Below are positions 15,542 through 23,691 of a stretch of 32,588 nucleotides of DNA, in pieces (position 1 is the first letter of the stretch; every line of letters begins with the position of its first letter). The stretch is taken from assembly GCA_016937215.1 (NCBI GenBank), contig JAFGWI010000166.1:1-32588 (forward strand). Direction: 5' to 3'. The position numbers and the translations under genes are program-made. Source of the DNA: Spirochaetales bacterium. GTDB lineage: Bacteria > Spirochaetota > Spirochaetia > SZUA-6 > JAFGRV01. Under the pieces are notes generated by a model, which ran no database searches, had not been told where the DNA came from, and saw only the letters and a list, made by a program, of their open reading frames with translations.

Positions 15542-16015
15542 TCATAATATATCCCTCACCGCCTCCACGGTTAAGATATTATCTTTAAGCATATAAGATA
15601 ATTTAAATTGGCCTTCATAGGCTATTCGATAAAGTCCTAACTGGGTTTTTTTTATTCCCGGATTTTCCATTAATTCCTGAAGCCTCCTGGTGTACAATTC
15701 CAAGGGGTTTGTGGATTCCTCAATTTCACGAATATGTCTTTTAAAAATATCAAGTTTATCTTTGGCTCTCACCGGATTTGTCACCTGGATAATGATTCGA
15801 TGAGACTCGGTATGAAATTTAAAATCAATGGATCGGCATTCTCCGTTTTCTTCACCATATTTAACCGCGTTTTCTATGAGTTCCGAGACCACCATTGAGG
15901 TAGCAGTGAGCAATTCATCATTATTAGGAGTAAATATTTCCTTGATTTTTTTGTCAACGGTTTTTACCACTTCCCAAGCAGGAGTGATAGTGTATTCAAA
16001 ATCAATACGGCTCAT
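15542..16015 (-). CDS. Anti-sigma-factor-type ATPase (HATPase_c), partner-switch kinase
   Basis: A 157-residue soluble protein with a GHKL ATPase fold. The N box is VVSELIENAVKYG (42-54 in this numbering), with the E/N pair typical of RsbW/SpoIIAB-like kinases, and a lid and G2-like part appears as KTQLGLYRIAYEG near the end. The classic DxGxG of the G1 box is not obvious; TNPVR stands in its place, as in some divergent members. It would phosphorylate the STAS-like protein encoded next. The start is ATG 16015, nine bases after AGGAG; a TTG at 16018 is possible. It is divergent from the SpoIIE-type phosphatase gene, completing a kinase/antagonist/phosphatase set. The final target (a sigma factor, cyclase or other enzyme) is not in the window. 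Confidence 0.8.
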   Translation of the reverse strand: MSRIDFEYTITPAWEVVKTVDKKIKEIFTPNNDELLTATSMVVSELIENAVKYGEENGECRSIDFKFHTESHRIIIQVTNPVRAKDKLDIFKRHIREIEESTNPLELYTRRLQELMENPGIKKTQLGLYRIAYEGQFKLSYMLKDNILTVEAVRDIL

Positions 16016-16098
16016 CAAAAGAGACTCCTATTCTGCCGTCATTTTTACAGCCACTATAATCACTGAATACTTCGAAGGCAAATCAAAATTTATTCAGC

Positions 16099-16126
16099 TA
16101 CATATAAGCATTATGCTTTCCAACAA
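16099..16126 (-). promoter_or_regulatory. Candidate promoter with palindromic operator for the ATPase/STAS pair
   Basis: On the minus strand, TTGTTG (16126-16121) and TATGTA (16104-16099) are 16 bases apart. The spacer contains the perfect palindrome AAGCAT-T-ATGCTT (16106-16118), which is well placed for a repressor. Confidence 0.4.
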
Positions 16127-16168
16127 AAAAATCAAGAAAAAAACAAATAATTAAGATAATTTTATAAA

Positions 16169-16197
16169 TGGAAATATGAATTCAGAATGAATATAAT
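16169..16197 (+). promoter_or_regulatory. Candidate promoter of the sensor-phosphatase gene
   Basis: A perfect TATAAT (16192-16197) is preceded at 17 bases by TGGAAA (16169-16174), a weak -35. The leader would be about 60 bases. Confidence 0.45.
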
Positions 16198-16263
16198 TGA
16201 AAAAGATGGAATACCATGGCGATTACCCCGCAAAGGGTGGCAGGGTCATAAAAGGACAAGAAT

Positions 16264-18774
16264 GTGAATAGCAATAAAAAGCCTATAGGAATTCTAAGCA
16301 ATACCTTGCAGACAAGCTATCAGCGGCAAATTGTCGAGGGAATACTTAACGAAGCCCGGCTTTTAAACCACCCGATTCTTTGTTTTTCAGGGGGTTCTAT
16401 TGGCATAAGGGAACATCGGGCCAGAAACAGGGTCTATGATCTTGCATCTATGGAAGCTGTCAGCAAATTACTGGTTTTACCTGGCGTGCTTCTTAAACAC
16501 TCTGCCAAAGAAATCTCCATTTTTGCCCGGCATTTCAAGACCCTTCCCACTGTGTATATCGGTATTGATGTTCCTGACGCGTCCAAGGTAATGATTGACA
16601 ATTATAAAGGCTTTAAAGACCTTATCCACCATGTCATTAGTGTCCATAATCGTAAAAAACTGGTTTTTATCAAGGGCTTTGAAAACAATTATGACTCGGA
16701 CAGCCGCTACCAGGCCTATATAGACGAATTGATCGATTCAAATCTTAAGCTGGATCCCCGCTTAATCATAAAGGACGGCCAGTTTGCTTTGGAAAATGGG
16801 CGAAGGGCTGTAGCCTGCCTGATAGATCAACGCGGCCTGAAACCTGCTATTGATTTTGACGCCATAGTCGCTGCCAACGACGTGATGGCCATTGGAGCGA
16901 TGGAAAGCCTCTTGTCCAGAAACATCAAGGTTCCTCAGGATGTGGCAGTTATTGGTTTTGATGATTACGAACTGGGTCGCTACATGGATTCTCCTCTGTC
17001 TACTGTAAGGCAGCCCCTGAAGAATATGGGAAAAATCGCCCTGCGCCATCTTATATCTGAGGAACCGAAAAGCAAAGAAATTCTTCTTGAAGCCAAGCCC
17101 ATTATCCGCATGTCCTGCGGATGTGATCATCGAAATGAGCCTCAAAAAAACATTGCCATGGTTTCAAAGGAGGAGCAACAAAAGAGCCAAGGTTTTGAAA
17201 AACGGGAGGAATTGCAAAAACTCCTTTACCAGGATATTCCATGGAGCATGGGTAGTGATGGTCAATATTCTCAAATAAATTCTCTCCTTGATGATTTCCA
17301 GAAATTGATGAAAAACCCCCAGGACTTGGATTTTATAAAGCATTTTAATCATTATATCCTCGAATGGATTGACAACAATTCTGACGTGCTTCCCTGGCAC
17401 CATTTTCTGGATAAACTCAACCAATGGCTATTGGAACAGAGTCTGGTTCTGGGGCAGATTAGCCCAGTTCAACACATTCTTAATGAATGCCATCAATCAA
17501 TTACTCGCAAAATTGAAAGAAACAATACCGAAGAACAGGAAATTCTGTCGATGTATTTGCAGGAATTAAGCAGGGTCGAAACACGTCTGAAAATCACCCT
17601 TAACCAGAATGAATTGATTGAAATCATAGCTGAAAACATGGCGGTATTGTCCATCGATACCTACCACGTGCTTTTTCTTGATGACCCTCACCACGTTTCC
17701 CAGGATTTCAGATTGGTTTTATCGGTTATCAAAGGGATTCAGCAGGAGGTGATTATCGGCAAAACACGCTTTGCCGATTTTGAGGATTTTTACAGCAGCC
17801 TGGAATACATCGGCAGCCAATCACAGCATCTTCTGGTTCCTGTAACCCATTCCCATTCAGTGTTTGGCTACATTATCTATGAACACAGTGGTCACTCCCT
17901 TGGTTTTTATGCTTATGAATCCATAGCCGATCATATCGGCTCAGCGCTCATGGGCTGTCACCTTTACAAGCGTTCACAAAGCATTAACACGATTCTCAAC
18001 CACACCCAAAAAGAACTCGAAAAAGAAATTAAAGTCGCCAATAACATCCAGAAAGCCATGCTGCCCACTGAACTGATACACAGGGAATTTGACCTGGAAG
18101 CCAGAATGGAAACAGCCTTATCCATAGGCGGCGATTATTATGATTATATTCCAAAGAATTCCAAAGACTGGTTCATTATCGGCGATGTTTCAGGTCACGG
18201 CATTCACGCGGGACTTATCATGATGATGGTTCAAACCCTGATTCACCACTGCCTGAATCAAAGCCCGGACATCTTTCCCAAGGAGCTGATCAACCAGATT
18301 AATCCGGTGATAACAAAAAACATCAAGCGCCTGGGTGAACCGCGCTACATGACACTGATGATATTATCACATTCGGGTAATGGAAAATTCACCGCTGCCG
18401 GCATGCACTTACCCCTGTTGATTTACCGCGAGAGCACTAAAAGCGTGGAAATAATCGATAACAAGGGTATGTGGATGGGCATACTTGATGACATATCTCA
18501 CCTGACCCAGAGTATTGAGTTTACCCTTGGTCCTGGGGACTGTTTGCTTCTTTATACCGACGGCATTACAGAGGCCATGTATCAAAGCTCGCCTCGTGTT
18601 ATGTTCGGTCAGTCAAACCTTATAAAGGCCTTTCAGGACAAAGGCCATAAAACTGCCAAAGAAATTGTCAACCACCTTTTTCGGGAAATAAATGATTACA
18701 TAAAGGATGATGATGTAACCCTTTTTGCCATAAAGCGCAGACACAGCCTGAACACTCCAGGTTCCGTGCCATAA
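16264..18774 (+). CDS. LacI-type sugar-sensor / GAF-like / SpoIIE-type PP2C phosphatase
   Basis: An 836-residue soluble signalling protein. Residues 7-287 form a LacI/GalR-type ligand-binding domain without the DNA-binding helix-turn-helix (KPIGILSNTL at the start, then AIVAANDVMAIGAMESLLSR and VPQDVAVIGFDDYELGRY). It ends in RMSCGC, which follows this domain in other signalling fusions. A helical linker leads to a GAF-like region (about 450-580) and a coiled coil. The C-terminal SpoIIE-type PP2C domain (about 600-825) has GGDYYDY (622-628), GDVSGHG (640-646), the LLLYTDGITEA segment and DDDVT near the end, so the metal-binding aspartates are present. The start is GTG 16264 with AAGGAC before it. 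It probably dephosphorylates the divergently encoded STAS-like protein in response to a sugar; the ligand is unknown. Confidence 0.9.
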   Translation: MNSNKKPIGILSNTLQTSYQRQIVEGILNEARLLNHPILCFSGGSIGIREHRARNRVYDLASMEAVSKLLVLPGVLLKHSAKEISIFARHFKTLPTVYIGIDVPDASKVMIDNYKGFKDLIHHVISVHNRKKLVFIKGFENNYDSDSRYQAYIDELIDSNLKLDPRLIIKDGQFALENGRRAVACLIDQRGLKPAIDFDAIVAANDVMAIGAMESLLSRNIKVPQDVAVIGFDDYELGRYMDSPLSTVRQPLKNMGKIALRHLISEEPKSKEILLEAKPIIRMSCGCDHRNEPQKNIAMVSKEEQQKSQGFEKREELQKLLYQDIPWSMGSDGQYSQINSLLDDFQKLMKNPQDLDFIKHFNHYILEWIDNNSDVLPWHHFLDKLNQWLLEQSLVLGQISPVQHILNECHQSITRKIERNNTEEQEILSMYLQELSRVETRLKITLNQNELIEIIAENMAVLSIDTYHVLFLDDPHHVSQDFRLVLSVIKGIQQEVIIGKTRFADFEDFYSSLEYIGSQSQHLLVPVTHSHSVFGYIIYEHSGHSLGFYAYESIADHIGSALMGCHLYKRSQSINTILNHTQKELEKEIKVANNIQKAMLPTELIHREFDLEARMETALSIGGDYYDYIPKNSKDWFIIGDVSGHGIHAGLIMMMVQTLIHHCLNQSPDIFPKELINQINPVITKNIKRLGEPRYMTLMILSHSGNGKFTAAGMHLPLLIYRESTKSVEIIDNKGMWMGILDDISHLTQSIEFTLGPGDCLLLYTDGITEAMYQSSPRVMFGQSNLIKAFQDKGHKTAKEIVNHLFREINDYIKDDDVTLFAIKRRHSLNTPGSVP

Positions 18775-18851
18775 CCCGAATTCATCTCGGAATGGAGGGA
18801 AACACCCAGGCCACCACCACAGGGCAATCGCGTTATCATTTTTATAATTGC

Positions 18852-18989
18852 TTTGTCACGCTGAGCTAGCACCCGCCATCATTCTAAGATAGCACCCGCC
18901 GTCATTCTGAGCTGCCACCCGCCGTCATTCTGAGCAAAGCGAAGAATCTCATTTGACCCAGGCCCATTGTCATCACAAACAAAAGCCCC
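18852..18989. repeat. GTCAT-type dispersed repeat, expanded copy with 23-base tandem units
   Basis: Three degenerate 23-base units (18863-18885, 18886-18908, 18909-18931), each carrying CACCCGCC(A/G)TCATTCT, precede GAGCAAAGCGAAGAATCTC (18932-18950). Outside the extra units it aligns gap-free to 1096-1186. Confidence 0.8.
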
Positions 18990-19022
18990 AAACCAGACGA
19001 AATTCATTCCAGATCCAGGGCT

Positions 19023-19130
19023 GAGCAGCAACGCGAAGCGTTGTGACAAGGCAGGCTGCATGGATATAGTAAATCCCAATGAGGATTCACGTCACCGAGC
19101 AGTAAACGCGGAGCGTTTACGACCAGGCCC
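19023..19130 (+). repeat. Structured intergenic repeat, copy 5 (internal modules only)
   Basis: It contains a GAGCA module with stem GCAACGC/GCGTTGT around GAA (19023-19047), AGGCTGCATGGATATAG, a hairpin with arms GTAAATCC/GGATTCAC around CAATGA (19069-19090), and a second GAGCA module with stem GTAAACGC/GCGTTTAC around GGA (19097-19124). It aligns with the middle of copy 4 but lacks the GCGTTAGGG and GGGCAACGCCC ends. Confidence 0.75.
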
Positions 19131-19169
19131 CCGTTGTTCCTCCTCAGAATGATAAGTGGTTGAAACATT

Positions 19170-19278
19170 CAGGTTGTTGATTTTTGCGAAATCAATGAAA
19201 TTCAACAATCCTAATTAACGATAATAAAGCAAATTATAGATTTGTATCTTTTCCAAAAAGGTAAAAATCAACAACCTG
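19170..19278. repeat. MITE-like unit with perfect 16-base terminal inverted repeats
   Basis: CAGGTTGTTGATTTTT (19170-19185) is repeated exactly inverted at 19263-19278, with 77 bases between. ATT flanks both ends (19167-19169 and 19279-19281), which could be a 3-base target duplication. There is no coding capacity inside. A smaller hairpin, TTGATTT/AAATCAA, sits near the left end. Confidence 0.6.
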
Positions 19279-19323
19279 ATTATTCTTTAAATGCGATTGC
19301 CCTGACCATCACCGGTTTTATAA

Positions 19324-19352
19324 TTGATTTTTCCTCAATATCATGATAGAAT
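19324..19352 (+). promoter_or_regulatory. Promoter of the dockerin/DUF6174 gene
   Basis: TTGATT (19324-19329), a 17-base spacer and TAGAAT (19347-19352) form a good promoter. The leader is about 95 bases and includes a perfect 7-base hairpin, CCCTATG/CATAGGG (19393-19412). Confidence 0.65.
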
Positions 19353-19453
19353 CGCTTATTCAGTGAATGACATGCATTATTTATGCCTATTGCCCTATGG
19401 ACAATCATAGGGAAGGTTCTGAAAAAAAATGTATTAATAACGGAGGCAAGAAA

Positions 19454-20524
19454 ATGAAAAAAGTAAGCTTGATTCTTTTATTCAGCGTAACAGCTCTATC
19501 TTTATCCGCTCAGAGCATGGGAGATGTAAACAATGACGGGTCTCTCAATATCGTGGATGCCCTGCTGATTGCCCGGGAATATGTGGGCCTCAGCAATCCT
19601 GTTTTTTACCCCGAAGCTGCCGATGTCAACCAGGACGGGGTAATCAACATTATTGATGCCTTATTGGTCGCCCAGTACTATGTTAACCCCATTAGCATTC
19701 CAACCCCCTTCCCCACCATTAATCCGGAAGCCGAACTTCCTGAACAGCTTGAACAGGCCAGATTACTTTGGTGGAGTTCGGGGATGCGTAATTATGAAAT
19801 GCTTTACCGCTACAAGTCATCGAGTTTCATCTATTCCAAAGAATCATTTCAGATGACTGTGAAAACACCGCCAGGTGAAAAGTTTGGAACTGAAACCAAA
19901 AACATCCTGCGCCTTGAATCCACAATGCCCATCGACCCCCTTTATATTAACTCTTTTTACAGTATCAAGGAATTATTTGCCCTTCTTACCGGCTGGATTG
20001 AAAACGGATATAACATCACCCGGCTGGAATGGGACCCCCTTCATGGCTGTCCTACTGAAATCGCCGTGGACCCCGACAAGGGTGTTATCGATGATGAGTT
20101 CGCCATCAGCCTTACCTTAAGGGGCACGATGGAAAAAATAATGATTCAGGACCAATTTTTAAGAGATACTCCTCTTGATACTGTCTTTCTATGGGATGCC
20201 CGCTTGGTCGGCCATGACCTTGTTCTGGAAGTCGGCTACGGAGGGGGATGCGTTAATCGCGGTTTTACTCTTCAGATCGGGGCTGATTTACTGGAATCCT
20301 ACCCTGTGCAGTTCGCGCTCTACCTGGAATGGGACACGCAGTCTGATGTTTGCCCCAATGAAATGGATTATAATGTTGCTTTCAATTTAATTCCCCTTGC
20401 CAATTACTATTACCGCCACTATGGGGCTTATGATAAAATGCGGCTGAATGTTTACAAAAACACCTCGAGCCGGACTCCTCAGTTTTCCCTTCTTTACGAG
20501 CCTCAAAAATTAATCACAGAATAA
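19454..20524 (+). CDS. Exported protein: N-terminal dockerin-type repeats plus DUF6174-like domain
   Basis: A 356-residue secreted protein with signal peptide MKKVSLILLFSVTALSLSAQ. Two dockerin-type repeats follow directly: GDVNNDGSLNIVDALLIA (23-40) and ADVNQDGVINIIDALLVA (56-73), both with a complete DxNxDG calcium loop. After a proline-rich linker (80-93), residues 96-220 resemble DUF6174 (MRNYEMLYRYK, then WDPLHGCPTEIAVDP and IDDEF). The C-terminal part (about 245-345) has VGYGGGCVNRGFTL, a Gly/Cys-containing beta segment of unknown role. I start at 19454 because CGGAGG lies seven bases before; a frame back to 19367 has no such site and would bury the signal peptide. A clear terminator follows. 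The role is unknown; surface or secreted calcium-dependent attachment is inferred from the dockerin repeats. Confidence 0.85.
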   Translation: MKKVSLILLFSVTALSLSAQSMGDVNNDGSLNIVDALLIAREYVGLSNPVFYPEAADVNQDGVINIIDALLVAQYYVNPISIPTPFPTINPEAELPEQLEQARLLWWSSGMRNYEMLYRYKSSSFIYSKESFQMTVKTPPGEKFGTETKNILRLESTMPIDPLYINSFYSIKELFALLTGWIENGYNITRLEWDPLHGCPTEIAVDPDKGVIDDEFAISLTLRGTMEKIMIQDQFLRDTPLDTVFLWDARLVGHDLVLEVGYGGGCVNRGFTLQIGADLLESYPVQFALYLEWDTQSDVCPNEMDYNVAFNLIPLANYYYRHYGAYDKMRLNVYKNTSSRTPQFSLLYEPQKLITE

Positions 20525-20533
20525 TCGATCTTC

Positions 20534-20562
20534 AGCCCTGCTTTTTAGCAGGGCTTTTTTTT
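20534..20562 (+). terminator. Rho-independent terminator of the dockerin/DUF6174 gene
   Basis: AGCCCTGC and GCAGGGCT form a perfect 8-base stem around TTTTTA, followed by seven more T. Confidence 0.92.
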
Positions 20563-20592
20563 CGCCATAGGCAATTCATGATCGCGGTGTTC

Positions 20593-20796
20593 GCGTTAGG
20601 GATTGGAGCGGCCAGTAAGGGGTTTTTCAAAACCCCTTACTGGGACCCCGCAGCCTGCCCTTTTGGCAGGCGAGGAGGCCGGAGCGAAGCGGAGCCGCGG
20701 AAAGCCCGGCCCGGAAGCATGGGGACAGTGTTTTCCGAAATCCTCATTATTTTATTTGGAGTTTAAACTTTTTTTCCGGGCAAGGCCCAAAAAATC
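20593..20796 (+). repeat. Structured intergenic repeat, copy 6 (type example)
   Basis: GCGTTAGGGATTGGAGCGG (20593-20611) is followed by a perfect 32-base hairpin (20612-20643, arm CCAGTAAGGGG, loop centre TTTTTCAAAA). Next come a GCCTGCC/GGCAGGC hairpin (20653-20671), GGAGCGAAGCGGAGC (20681-20695), CGGAAAGCCCGGCCC (20698-20712) and CCGGGCAAGGCCCAAAA (20776-20792). The block order is the same as in copy 7. Confidence 0.85.
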
Positions 20797-20851
20797 ATAA
20801 AAATCAATTATAATTTTTTTAGAGCGTGGAAGAAAAGCAGGACCCGGGCTC

Positions 20852-20880
20852 TTGTCTTTTCAGGCGGAGTTTTCTATTTT
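20852..20880 (+). promoter_or_regulatory. Promoter of clpS-clpA
   Basis: TTGTCT (20852-20857), a 17-base spacer and TATTTT (20875-20880) predict transcription from about 20887, with GAGGGAG upstream of the clpS ATG in the leader. A separate TATAAT at 20809-20814 lacks a matching -35. Confidence 0.55.
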
Positions 20881-20934
20881 TATAGTGTTGAGCTAAATGA
20901 GGCAAAGCAAAAAGCAAGAGGGAGAAAATCAGCC

Positions 20935-21249
20935 ATGGGAGAGATGGTTCCGGGATACGAAGATGATGTGCTTGAGAATGTTTTCGAGAATTTAAAGGAA
21001 CCGGAGATGTACAGGGTGGTGTTGCATAATGATCATTACACACCCAGGGATTTTGTGACTGAAATTCTCAGACGATTTTTTCAGAAGTCGGGAATCGAGG
21101 CGACCAAAATCATGCTCGCAGCCCATAAATCAGGAAAAAGCCTGGTTGGGATTTACACCTGGGATATCGCGGCCACCAAGGTTACCCAGGTCCATGAACT
21201 GGCCAAGAAAAACGAGTTTCCCTTGACCATGACAATAGAACAAGAGTGA
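20935..21249 (+). CDS. clpS: ATP-dependent Clp protease adaptor ClpS
   Basis: A 104-residue adaptor that delivers N-degron substrates to ClpA. The signature EMYRVVLHNDHYTPRDFV (24-41) contains N32-D33 of the N-end-residue pocket, and H64 in LAAHKSGK is the conserved partner. The length is normal. The start at 20935 has GAGGGAG ten bases upstream. The clpA gene follows after 32 bases, the usual arrangement. Confidence 0.96.
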   Translation: MGEMVPGYEDDVLENVFENLKEPEMYRVVLHNDHYTPRDFVTEILRRFFQKSGIEATKIMLAAHKSGKSLVGIYTWDIAATKVTQVHELAKKNEFPLTMTIEQE

Positions 21250-21281
21250 AATGGTAATTTTGAAATGAGAGGTATAGAAAA

Positions 21282-23558
21282 ATGAGAATATCCGATGATG
21301 TGCAAGGAGTTTTACAGGCTGCTTATCTTCATGCCAGGGAACATAATCATGAATACATTACTCCGGAACATGTGCTTTACGCTTTGATGTTTTTTGATCT
21401 TCCCCGGGAGATTTTATCGAGCTACAAGATTGATCCTGAAATCATTAAAAGCGATCTTGAGGATTATTTTAAAACCAAGGTGCCCACTGTTGAAGCAGCT
21501 GATCCTGAACAATCCATTGGTTTTCAGTCGGTTTTTCAAAGGGCCCTGTTTCAGGTTGAGCTTTCATCTAAAAAAGAGGTGGATCTTAATGACCTGCTCA
21601 TCGCTATTTTTGAGGATGATAAATCCCACGCGGCTTTTTTTCTGAAAAAGCACGGTATAACCAAGTATGATTTATTGAAAACCATTTCCCAGTACGACCG
21701 CAAGCAGGAAAAGGGTTTTGAGGTTTCGCCTTCCGCATCGGAATCGGTGAAAAAAGACAAACCTGGAGAGAACCAGGCAAACGCGGCCAAGGCCCAGAAA
21801 AGCGCTCTTGAAACCTATACCAGGGAATTGACCCAGGCTGCCAAAGCCGGGGAACTGGAGCCTTTGATCGGCCGCGAGGAAATTCTGGAGCGGCTGATAC
21901 AGGTTCTTTGCCGCCGCATGAAAAACAATCCCATTCTTGTGGGAGACCCGGGTGTGGGAAAAACAGCCATTGCCGAAGGCCTGGCTTCTCTGATTGCCGA
22001 AGACAAGGTGCCCGAGCTGCTAAAGGGTTTTGAGGTTTTTTCCATGGATATGGGTACCATGCTGGCCGGTACACGCTACCGGGGTGACTTTGAAGAGCGC
22101 ATGAAGGATATTCTCAAAGAGCTTGAAAAAAAGGAAAAGGTGATTCTGTTTATTGATGAAATCCATACCGTTATCGGCGCCGGTTCTGCTTCGGGCAGTG
22201 CCATGGATGCCTCCAATATGCTTAAGCCCATGATCACTTCGGGTAAAATACGCTGTCTGGGGTCAACGACCTTTGACGAGTTTAGAAAATTCTTTGATCG
22301 TGACAGGGCTTTGTCACGTCGTTTTCAGAAAATCGATGTGCCCGAAAATACACCCCAGGAGGCCCTTGAAATTCTCAAGGGTTTAAAACCCCACTACGAA
22401 GCCTATCACAATATTAGCTACAGCAACGAGGCGCTGGAGTCTGCCGTGGATTTGTCCCATCAGTATATTAATGAGCGTTTTTTGCCTGACAAAGCAATCG
22501 ATGTGATTGATGAGGCCGGCGCTTTTCGCCGCATTCTGCAATACCGGGGGCTTTCTCCCCAAAGCAATGTGATTGATGTGGAGGAGATTCAAAAAGTAGT
22601 GGCCCGGATCGCCCGTATTCCTGAAAAAAGTGTTTCCGGTTCCGAGAAGAACAAGCTCAAGGAGCTTGAAGCCCAGCTAAAACAGGTTATTTACGGCCAG
22701 GACCAGGCCCTTGGCATGGTGGTGGATGCTGTTAAGCGAAGCCGCGCCGGTTTTAACCAGCCTAACAAACCTGTGGCCAATTTTCTGTTTGTTGGCCCAA
22801 CGGGTGTCGGTAAAACCGAACTGGCCCGTCAGCTCAGTTCACTTTTAGGTGTGACTTTACACCGCTTTGATATGAGCGAGTACCAGGAACGCCATACGGT
22901 TGCACGGTTGATTGGTTCTCCTCCGGGTTATGTTGGTTATGATGAAGGCGGGCTTTTGACTGAAGCTGTGATCAAAACGCCCCACGCGGTTGTGCTCCTT
23001 GATGAAATCGAAAAAGCCCATCCTGATATTTTCAACATTCTGCTGCAGATTATGGATTACGCTTCTCTTACCGATTCATCGGGCCGTAAAGCTGATTTCA
23101 GGAATGTGATTCTGATCATGACATCCAATGCCGGGGCCAGAAATATCGGCAAGGCTCAGATCGGTTTTGGTAAGCGCATCATGAACAAGGAAGCTGTGGA
23201 TGATGAGGTGAACAAGATTTTTTCACCGGAATTCAGAAACCGGCTGGATAAGGTGATTGTTTTTAATCCTCTGGAAAAGGAACAGATTCTGAAAATTGTG
23301 GACAAGGAAATCAAGGCTTTTGAGACCCAGCTGGCTGATAAAAAGATAACAATAGAGGTAAGTCAGGCTCTCAGGGAATACCTGGCAAACGAGGGTTTTT
23401 CAGAGGAATTCGGGGCCAGAAACATCGCCAGGCTCGTGAACGAAAAAATCAAGAGCCATTTTATTGATGAGGTTCTTTTTGGCGATCTGGCCAAAGGAGG
23501 CAAGGCAAGACTTGATTTTCTTGATGGTGAAATCAAAGTGGAAAAACTGAAAGGCTAA
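21282..23558 (+). CDS. clpA: ATP-dependent Clp protease ATP-binding subunit ClpA
   Basis: A 758-residue double AAA+ unfoldase, of normal ClpA length and without the ClpB-type middle domain. The N-terminal Clp repeat domain (1-140) includes HNHEYITPEHVLYAL and binds ClpS. The first AAA+ domain has Walker A GDPGVGKT (221-228) and Walker B VILFIDEIHT (287-296). The second has GPTGVGKT (505-512) and VVLLDEIEKAH (570-580). The loop GKAQIGFGKRI (IGF, 627-629) is the docking motif for ClpP, so it should couple to a peptidase, although clpP is not in the window. It is preceded by clpS. The ribosome binding site (GAGAGG) is weak. A bulged stem, GCCCTAT/ATAGGC, near 23587 may end the unit. Confidence 0.97.
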   Translation: MRISDDVQGVLQAAYLHAREHNHEYITPEHVLYALMFFDLPREILSSYKIDPEIIKSDLEDYFKTKVPTVEAADPEQSIGFQSVFQRALFQVELSSKKEVDLNDLLIAIFEDDKSHAAFFLKKHGITKYDLLKTISQYDRKQEKGFEVSPSASESVKKDKPGENQANAAKAQKSALETYTRELTQAAKAGELEPLIGREEILERLIQVLCRRMKNNPILVGDPGVGKTAIAEGLASLIAEDKVPELLKGFEVFSMDMGTMLAGTRYRGDFEERMKDILKELEKKEKVILFIDEIHTVIGAGSASGSAMDASNMLKPMITSGKIRCLGSTTFDEFRKFFDRDRALSRRFQKIDVPENTPQEALEILKGLKPHYEAYHNISYSNEALESAVDLSHQYINERFLPDKAIDVIDEAGAFRRILQYRGLSPQSNVIDVEEIQKVVARIARIPEKSVSGSEKNKLKELEAQLKQVIYGQDQALGMVVDAVKRSRAGFNQPNKPVANFLFVGPTGVGKTELARQLSSLLGVTLHRFDMSEYQERHTVARLIGSPPGYVGYDEGGLLTEAVIKTPHAVVLLDEIEKAHPDIFNILLQIMDYASLTDSSGRKADFRNVILIMTSNAGARNIGKAQIGFGKRIMNKEAVDDEVNKIFSPEFRNRLDKVIVFNPLEKEQILKIVDKEIKAFETQLADKKITIEVSQALREYLANEGFSEEFGARNIARLVNEKIKSHFIDEVLFGDLAKGGKARLDFLDGEIKVEKLKG

Positions 23559-23691
23559 AGCAAGGAGAGCGGTTCATCACATAAAAGCCCTATCCATTTA
23601 TAGGCATTTTATATTCAGAAATAGGGAAATTTATTCTATTTTTCTATTATACTGACACCATTATGATAAAATAAAGGAGTTAGTATTTAAA

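Larger units (their letters stand above)
18775..19453. other. Gene-free region rich in repeats, plus dockerin gene promoter
   Basis: This 679-base stretch holds the long GTCAT repeat copy (18852-18989), structured-repeat copy 5 (19023-19130), a MITE-like inverted-repeat unit (19170-19278), a promoter (19324-19352) and a leader hairpin (19393-19412). No terminator is obvious after the phosphatase gene. Confidence 0.75.
20525..20934. other. Gene-free region: terminator, structured repeat, clpS promoter
   Basis: This 410-base gap holds the terminator at 20534-20562, structured-repeat copy 6 (20593-20796) and the clpS promoter (20852-20880). Short open frames at 20578-20800 lie inside the repeat and are not credible genes. 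Confidence 0.75.

Noticed and set aside
19367-19453. N-terminal extension of the dockerin/DUF6174 gene
   Set aside because: The 29 extra residues precede a textbook signal peptide, and the ribosome binding site CGGAGG lies just before the ATG at 19454.
20578-20800. Two short open frames before clpS
   Set aside because: Both lie inside structured-repeat copy 6, and their codons are its hairpins.
21604-22074. 156-codon open frame antisense to clpA
   Set aside because: It lies wholly inside clpA opposite conserved motifs; it is rich in W, P and R as shadow frames often are.
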